Shown here one piece after another: positions 59,802 to 64,000 of a DNA stretch of 64,000 nucleotides; position 1 is the first letter of the stretch; each line of letters begins with the position of its first letter. Source of the DNA: Acinetobacter chinensis (GTDB taxonomy: Bacteria; Pseudomonadota; Gammaproteobacteria; Pseudomonadales; Moraxellaceae); the NCBI RefSeq assembly GCF_002165375.2, contig NZ_CP032134.1:930001-994000 (forward strand). Direction: 5' to 3'. Both the position numbers and the translations under genes were made by a program. The notes beneath the pieces were generated by a model. That model made no database searches. It was not told the DNA's origin and worked only from the letters and a program-made list of their open reading frames with translations.

Positions 59802-60200
59802 ATGCCCGCTGTGAAAAGCAACAGACCTGTCAATTTGTCCATGGGTCAAGTTTTAGATGTAAACTTAAAATCCCCTGTGGCTATTGCATCAATTCTACAC
59901 CGTCTTTCTGGTGTCATCGTATTTTTACTCGTACCTGTACTTCTGTGGCTTCTGGATAAGTCATTGTCTTCGCCTGAAGGTTTTGCTCAGGTTCAGGCAA
60001 TCTTCGGTGGCTTTATAGTACGTTTCATCGTATGGGTATTCGTAGCCGGCTTACTGTTCCATTTCATTATGGGTATTAAGCATCTTCTTGCAGACCTTGG
60101 TTTTGCAGAGGAACTGCAAAGCGGTCGTGTAGCATCTACTGTTGCACTGATCCTGGCTGCGATTTCTGTTATCGCATCATTTGTATGGATTGTTCTCTGA
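59802..60200 (+). CDS. sdhC: Succinate dehydrogenase cytochrome b556 subunit
   Basis: Membrane anchor and heme-binding subunit of complex II. 132 aa. RPVNLSMGQV near the start, SILHRLSGVIVFLLVP near 34-49 (quinone/heme region) and heme-ligand His in FHFIMGIKHLLADLG near 86-100. Three membrane spans. The ATG at 59802 has only ACAGG touching it; GTG 59811 is an alternative with better spacing. Its stop overlaps the sdhD start by one base (TGATG). Confidence 0.93.
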   Translation: MPAVKSNRPVNLSMGQVLDVNLKSPVAIASILHRLSGVIVFLLVPVLLWLLDKSLSSPEGFAQVQAIFGGFIVRFIVWVFVAGLLFHFIMGIKHLLADLGFAEELQSGRVASTVALILAAISVIASFVWIVL

Positions 60201-60565
60201 TGAAAAGTGCTACAGGTTTAACCGGTTCAGGTTCCCGCGATTGGTTTATCCAGCGTGTAAGTGCTGTCGTTCTGGCAGTTTATACGGTTGTTGTTCTGGG
60301 TTGGATCCTTTGTAATGGTGGTTTCAACTACGAGCAATGGTTTGGCTTCATGATGACAGTTCCAATGAAGATTTTATCTTTATTGGCAGTCTTATCACTT
60401 GTTGCACACGCATGGATTGGTATGTGGCAGGTATTCACTGACTACGTGACTACCCGTCAGATGGGTCCTTCAGCATCAGGCTTGCGTCTTGTTCTGACTT
60501 CAGCAGTTATTCTTGCTGTGTTTGCATACGCAATCTGGGCAATCCAGATTTTTTGGGCGAATTGA
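60200..60565 (+). CDS. sdhD: Succinate dehydrogenase membrane anchor subunit
   Basis: 121 aa from ATG 60200, which overlaps the sdhC stop as TGATG. SGSRDWFIQRVSAVVLAVYT near 9-28 and HAWIGMWQVFTDYV near 70-83 are SdhD-typical; three membrane spans. Anchors SdhAB and helps bind heme and ubiquinone. sdhA starts 12 bp downstream. Confidence 0.93.
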   Translation: MKSATGLTGSGSRDWFIQRVSAVVLAVYTVVVLGWILCNGGFNYEQWFGFMMTVPMKILSLLAVLSLVAHAWIGMWQVFTDYVTTRQMGPSASGLRLVLTSAVILAVFAYAIWAIQIFWAN

Positions 60566-60577
60566 TAGGAAAAAATC

Positions 60578-62476
60578 ATGGGCGCTATAACCCCTAAAGA
60601 AGATTACACAAATATTCCACACCAGACTTTCGATGCAGTCATCGTTGGTGGTGGTGGTTCAGGTATGCGTGCTTCGTACCAACTTGCTCAAGCTGGTTTA
60701 AAAGTTGCAGTATTAACCAAAGTATTCCCAACACGTTCTCATACTGTTGCGGCGCAGGGTGGTATTGGTGCTTCCCTGGGTAACATGCAGGAAGACAACT
60801 GGCACTACCACTTCTATGACACTGTAAAAGGTTCAGACTGGTTAGGTGATCAGGACGCGATCGAGTATATGACTCGTGAAGCTCCTCAGGTTGTTTATGA
60901 GCTTGAGCACCTGGGTATGCCTTTTGACCGTAACGCAGATGGTACGATTTACCAGCGTCCATTCGGTGGACACGCTGCAAACTACGGTGAAAAGCCAGTT
61001 CCACGTGCCTGTGCAGCTGCTGACCGTACAGGTCACGCGCTTCTTCACACGCTTTATCAAAGCAACGTGAAAATGGGTACACAGTTCTTTGTTGAATGGA
61101 TTGCGCTTGATCTGATCCGTAACGAAGCTGGTGATGTACTGGGTGTAACTGCGATTGACCAGGAAACTGGTAATATTGCTGTATTCCAGGGTAAAGCTAC
61201 ACTGTTCGCTACAGGCGGTGCAGGTCGTGTTTACCGTGCATCTACAAATGCTTATATCAACACTGGTGACGGTCTTGGTATGGCAGCCCGTGCTGGTATT
61301 CCATTACAGGATATGGAATTCTGGCAGTTCCACCCGACAGGTGTTGCAGGCGCAGGTGTACTGCTGACTGAAGGCTGTCGTGGTGAAGGTGCGATCCTTC
61401 GTAACGATTCTGGTGAACCGTTCATGGAACGTTATGCGCCGACTTTAAAAGATCTGGCACCGCGTGACTTCGTATCACGTTCAATGGACCAGGAAATTAA
61501 AGAAGGTCGTGGCTGTGGTCCTAAGAAAGACTACATTCTGCTTGATATGACGCACCTGGGTGCTGACACGATCATGAAACGTCTGCCGTCTGTATTTGAG
61601 ATCGGTAAGAAATTTGCGAACGTGGACATCACTAAAGAGCCGATTCCAGTTGTTCCTACAATCCATTATCAGATGGGTGGTATTCCTACAAACATTCATG
61701 GTCAGGTTGTTCTGCCTGAAAGCCCTGAAACTGTAGCATTTGAAGCGAACTACGATAAAGATACCGGTGTTTATTCACACAATGCGGGTGAACGTAACTT
61801 CACTAAGCCTGTAAAAGGTTTCTATGCGATCGGTGAATGTTCATGTGTATCTGTACATGGTGCAAACCGTTTAGGTACAAACTCACTGCTTGACCTTGTT
61901 GTATTTGGTAAAGCTGCTGGTGAACACATCATTGATTATGTAACCAAGCATCATGGTGATGAATATACGCCACTGCCAACAACTGTGCTTGAAAACACGC
62001 TGAAACGTATCCGTCATCTTGATGATTCGACTTCAGGTGAAAATGCTCAGGAAGTTGCAGATGCAATCCGTGACATCGTTCAGGATCACGCTGGTGTATT
62101 CCGTACATCTGCATTGCTTGAAGAGGGTGTTAAGCAGATTCTTGCAATTGAGCCGCGTGTTCGTAACATCCATCTGAAAGACAAATCCAAAGTATTCAAC
62201 ACTGCACGTGTTGAAGCACTTGAAGTTGAAAACCTGTATGAAGTTGCGAAAGCTACTCTGATTTCAGCAGCTGCCCGTAAAGAATGTCGTGGTGCGCATA
62301 CAGTGGTTGATTTTGAAGAATCACCAGATCACCCAGCTTATCCTTATGGCCGTCGTGATGATGAATGGATGAAACACACATTATGGTTCTCTGCTGATAA
62401 CCATCTTGAGTACAAGCCAGTGCGTTATAACCCGCTGTCTGTTGAACCAATTCCACCTAAACCACGTACATTCTAA
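60578..62476 (+). CDS. sdhA: Succinate dehydrogenase flavoprotein subunit
   Basis: Oxidises succinate to fumarate with covalent FAD. 632 aa. FAD-binding VIVGGGGSGMRASYQLA near 22-38, flavin-linked His in RSHTVAAQGGIGASLGN near 54-70, active-site stretch HPTGVAGAGVLLTEGCRGEGA near 254-274 and VHGANRLGTNSLLDLVVFG near 426-444. The C-terminal PAYPYGRRDDEWMKHT segment is intact. Third gene of sdhCDAB. Confidence 0.97.
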   Translation: MGAITPKEDYTNIPHQTFDAVIVGGGGSGMRASYQLAQAGLKVAVLTKVFPTRSHTVAAQGGIGASLGNMQEDNWHYHFYDTVKGSDWLGDQDAIEYMTREAPQVVYELEHLGMPFDRNADGTIYQRPFGGHAANYGEKPVPRACAAADRTGHALLHTLYQSNVKMGTQFFVEWIALDLIRNEAGDVLGVTAIDQETGNIAVFQGKATLFATGGAGRVYRASTNAYINTGDGLGMAARAGIPLQDMEFWQFHPTGVAGAGVLLTEGCRGEGAILRNDSGEPFMERYAPTLKDLAPRDFVSRSMDQEIKEGRGCGPKKDYILLDMTHLGADTIMKRLPSVFEIGKKFANVDITKEPIPVVPTIHYQMGGIPTNIHGQVVLPESPETVAFEANYDKDTGVYSHNAGERNFTKPVKGFYAIGECSCVSVHGANRLGTNSLLDLVVFGKAAGEHIIDYVTKHHGDEYTPLPTTVLENTLKRIRHLDDSTSGENAQEVADAIRDIVQDHAGVFRTSALLEEGVKQILAIEPRVRNIHLKDKSKVFNTARVEALEVENLYEVAKATLISAAARKECRGAHTVVDFEESPDHPAYPYGRRDDEWMKHTLWFSADNHLEYKPVRYNPLSVEPIPPKPRTF

Positions 62477-62490
62477 TTAGGAGAAGTAAG

Positions 62491-63201
62491 ATGAGTAGAG
62501 GTACTCGTACATTTAATATCTACCGCTACGATCCTGATAAGGATAAAGCACCGTACATGCAGACTTTTAAACTGGAACTGACAGATAAGCACCGTATGTT
62601 GCTTGATGCTCTTCTGGCACTGAAAGTTGAAGATGAATCTTTAACGTTCCGTCGTTCTTGCCGTGAAGGTATCTGTGGTTCTGATGGTGTGAACATTAAC
62701 GGTAAAAATGGTCTGGCTTGTCTCTGGAACCTGAATGATTTACCGAATGAAATCACAATCCGTCCTTTACCAGGTCTTCCTGTTGTAAAAGATCTTGTTG
62801 TGGATATGAATCAGTTCTACGATCAGTATGACAAAATTCAGCCATTCCTGATCAATAACCAGCCAGCGCCTGCTAGAGAGCGTTTACAGTCTCCTGAAGA
62901 CCGTGAACATCTTGATGGTCTGTATGAATGTATTCTTTGTGCATGTTGTTCAACTTCATGCCCATCATTCTGGTGGAACCCGGACAAATTCCTGGGTCCA
63001 TCAGCATTGTTAAATGCATACCGTTTCATTATTGATTCGCGTGATACAGCAACTCAGGATCGTTTATCCCGTCTTGATGACCCGTTCTCTCTGTTCCGCT
63101 GTAAGGGTATTATGAACTGCGTGTCAGTTTGCCCTAAAGGTCTGAATCCTACAAAAGCAATTGGTCACATCCGCAGCATGCTGCTTGATATGGCTGGTTA
63201 A
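62491..63201 (+). CDS. sdhB: Succinate dehydrogenase iron-sulfur subunit
   Basis: Passes electrons from FAD to quinone. 236 aa. [2Fe-2S] site CREGICGSDG...CLW near 57-77, [4Fe-4S] site CILCACCSTSCP near 149-160 and [3Fe-4S]/[4Fe-4S] region CKGIMNCVSVCPKGLNPTKAI near 206-226. Ends at a clear terminator, so sucA is transcribed separately or by read-through. Confidence 0.97.
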   Translation: MSRGTRTFNIYRYDPDKDKAPYMQTFKLELTDKHRMLLDALLALKVEDESLTFRRSCREGICGSDGVNINGKNGLACLWNLNDLPNEITIRPLPGLPVVKDLVVDMNQFYDQYDKIQPFLINNQPAPARERLQSPEDREHLDGLYECILCACCSTSCPSFWWNPDKFLGPSALLNAYRFIIDSRDTATQDRLSRLDDPFSLFRCKGIMNCVSVCPKGLNPTKAIGHIRSMLLDMAG

Positions 63202-63213
63202 TTTTTCCGGATC

Positions 63214-63245
63214 AAAAAAAGCACATCTCAGGATGTGCTTTTTTT
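63214..63245 (+). terminator. Terminator of sdhCDAB
   Basis: GCACATC/GATGTGC (63221-63227 with 63232-63238), loop TCAG, extended by A7/T7 to at least 63214-63245. Confidence 0.93.
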
Positions 63246-63310
63246 ATGTGTTGTAAGACGGTTAGATTGTCTGAAAATTCTGAATAAAAATGTTATGATG
63301 TAACGATATC

Positions 63311-63339
63311 AGGGGACAGTTCGAGCAGTGTCCTTTTTT
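63311..63339 (+). terminator. Second terminator-like hairpin between sdhB and sucA
   Basis: GGACA (63314-63318) pairs with TGTCC (63329-63333), extended by two G-U pairs and an A-T pair, then six T. An extended -10-like TGTTATGAT lies about 15-20 bp upstream. Confidence 0.6.
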
Positions 63340-63684
63340 ATTATGGAAAATTTGATGGTTAATTGTACTTTAGTCTCTCTTGCAAGCAGTTTTTGAATAA
63401 AGCACCATATGTTAGATTAAAATATGATGTATGTATTTAGCTGGTTTATGGGAGGTATGTGTCAATTAAATCAATTGAGAGTTGAGAACATGTTACGATT
63501 TGACATATCGCTGTATGTGAAAAATGTGCCCGTTATATGTACATTTTCTCAACATTTGCAAATCAGCAAACAGTATATAAATATTCAGTAATCGCTTTAG
63601 AAAAGGTAAATCAGAACAGTTACTTTTTCTAAGTCGATTTGCAAAAAATTGCCCAGCCTGGGTTGGGTATTGATGAGTGATGAT

Positions 63685-63795
63685 GCCATTGAGGGCGTTA
63701 TGATTCATTATTCATACTGGGTAACGCCAGTGTGGTGATAACGCCTCATGGCTTATGTCAGATGAGGACTAATGTCATATTACCAATTTGACATT
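63685..63795 (+). promoter_or_regulatory. Structured sucA leader with competing stems
   Basis: Long-range stem: GCCAT-GAGG-CGTTAT (63685-63701, two one-base bulges) with ATAACGCCTCATGGC (63738-63752). Competing pairings: GGCGTTA with TAACGCC at 63722-63728, and CCTCAT (63744-63749) with ATGAGG (63762-63767). A further AATGTCA/TGACATT stem (63771-63777 with 63789-63795) follows. Mutually exclusive stems suggest a regulatory leader. Confidence 0.5.
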
Positions 63796-63862
63796 ATTAA
63801 TCATGGGTTGTGCTTAAAAAGCATCCTGAAAAATGTTTTTGCAATAGGAAATGGGTCCACAA

Positions 63863-64000
63863 ATGCAAGAAGTTGCTGACGCACTGCGTCTTGACACTGA
63901 ACTTTCCGCTGATAGTGCAGCGTATATTGAAGAACTTTATGAGCAGTATTTGACGGCTCCAGACTCAGTAGGTGCTGACTGGCGTGAATACTTCGATAAA
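63863..64000 (+). CDS. sucA: 2-oxoglutarate dehydrogenase E1 (5' part only)
   Basis: Only the first 46 residues are visible; the gene runs out of the window. The N-terminal AYIEELYEQYLTAPDSVGADWREYF is the E2-binding segment typical of SucA. It is the thiamine-dependent E1 of the 2-oxoglutarate dehydrogenase complex and continues the TCA block after sdhB. The ATG at 63863 gives the family N-terminus; the nearest ribosome-like AGGAAATGGG is 8-17 bp upstream. Confidence 0.93.
   Translation, partial: MQEVADALRLDTELSADSAAYIEELYEQYLTAPDSVGADWREYFDK

Larger units (their letters stand above)
63246..63862. other. sdhB-sucA intergenic region
   Basis: 617 bp. It holds the second terminator-like hairpin (63311-63339), an AT-rich middle with no gene I can support, and the structured sucA leader (63685-63795). 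A 71-codon minus-strand frame at 63493-63708 reads through the leader and has no ribosome site. Confidence 0.55.

Noticed and set aside
63493..63708. 71-codon minus-strand frame between sdhB and sucA
   Set aside because: Overlaps the structured sucA leader, has no ribosome site and no family resemblance.

Overview
The window is a stretch of Acinetobacter-type gammaproteobacterial chromosome (Moraxellaceae). The evidence is gene content and order: an AdeI-like RND adaptor beside a PAP2 phosphatase, lolB-ispE-prs with four tRNA-Gln genes between ispE and prs, gltA divergent from sdhCDAB-sucA, an ABZJ_00895-like membrane protein, and three tandem copies of a secreted protein family with a 'DSELS' motif. 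Species assignment is not possible from this sequence alone. Almost everything is core housekeeping. I see no prophage, insertion sequence, CRISPR array or integrative element.

Layout. 1-5.3 kb (minus): partial adeI, PAP2 phosphatase, a large membrane protein of the so-called Gcr 'recombinase' family, and ispB. 5.3-12.1 kb (plus): rplU-rpmA, lolA, a DUF3298 lipoprotein, serS, cysG, trmL and a small secreted protein. 12.2-18.7 kb (minus): a PuuP-like permease, an SCP2-like protein plus iron-type alcohol dehydrogenase operon behind a perfect inverted repeat, lipB, a YbeD-like protein and rpoD. 19-26.9 kb: small acidic and UPF0149 proteins, DedA, TrhO, a DUF1289 protein, a LysE exporter, ribB behind an FMN riboswitch, and a DUF2157/GDYXXLXY pair. 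27-33.2 kb (minus): panD, pth, rplY, prs, four tRNA-Gln, ispE, lolB and a large TPR protein. 33.2-40.3 kb: hemA, dnaG, bamD, rluD, pgeF and a WrbA-like flavoprotein. 40.4-45.1 kb: three tandem paralogous secreted proteins. 45.1-51.9 kb: smpB, coaD, ferredoxin, rnpB, two tRNA-Met genes, a lipoprotein, an unknown helical protein overlapping nadE, nadE, and an HExxH protein. 52.2-57.3 kb (plus): two PF10118 metal-dependent hydrolase paralogues, an SDR and a flavin monooxygenase with an odd N-terminal tail. 57.5-64 kb: gltA, then sdhCDAB and the start of sucA, each plus-strand operon preceded by a long structured leader.

How the genes work together. gltA, sdhCDAB and sucA form a TCA-cycle block. 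lolA, lolB and bamD serve outer-membrane biogenesis. smpB, pth, serS, trmL, rluD, rplU/rpmA/rplY, rnpB and six tRNAs serve translation. hemA and cysG draw on tetrapyrrole precursors, and ispE and ispB are isoprenoid steps.

The parts most worth a second look are: (a) the tandem trio with six conserved cysteines in three short-spaced pairs, one of which sits elsewhere in the first copy; (b) the sucA leader, where segments can form mutually exclusive stems; (c) the sdhC leader with two hairpins; (d) the hydrolase/SDR/monooxygenase cassette with a Lys/Ala/Glu/Pro-rich extension; and (e) a perfect 9-bp inverted repeat before the SCP2-adh operon. Protein families were recognised from motifs and memory; no database search was run.
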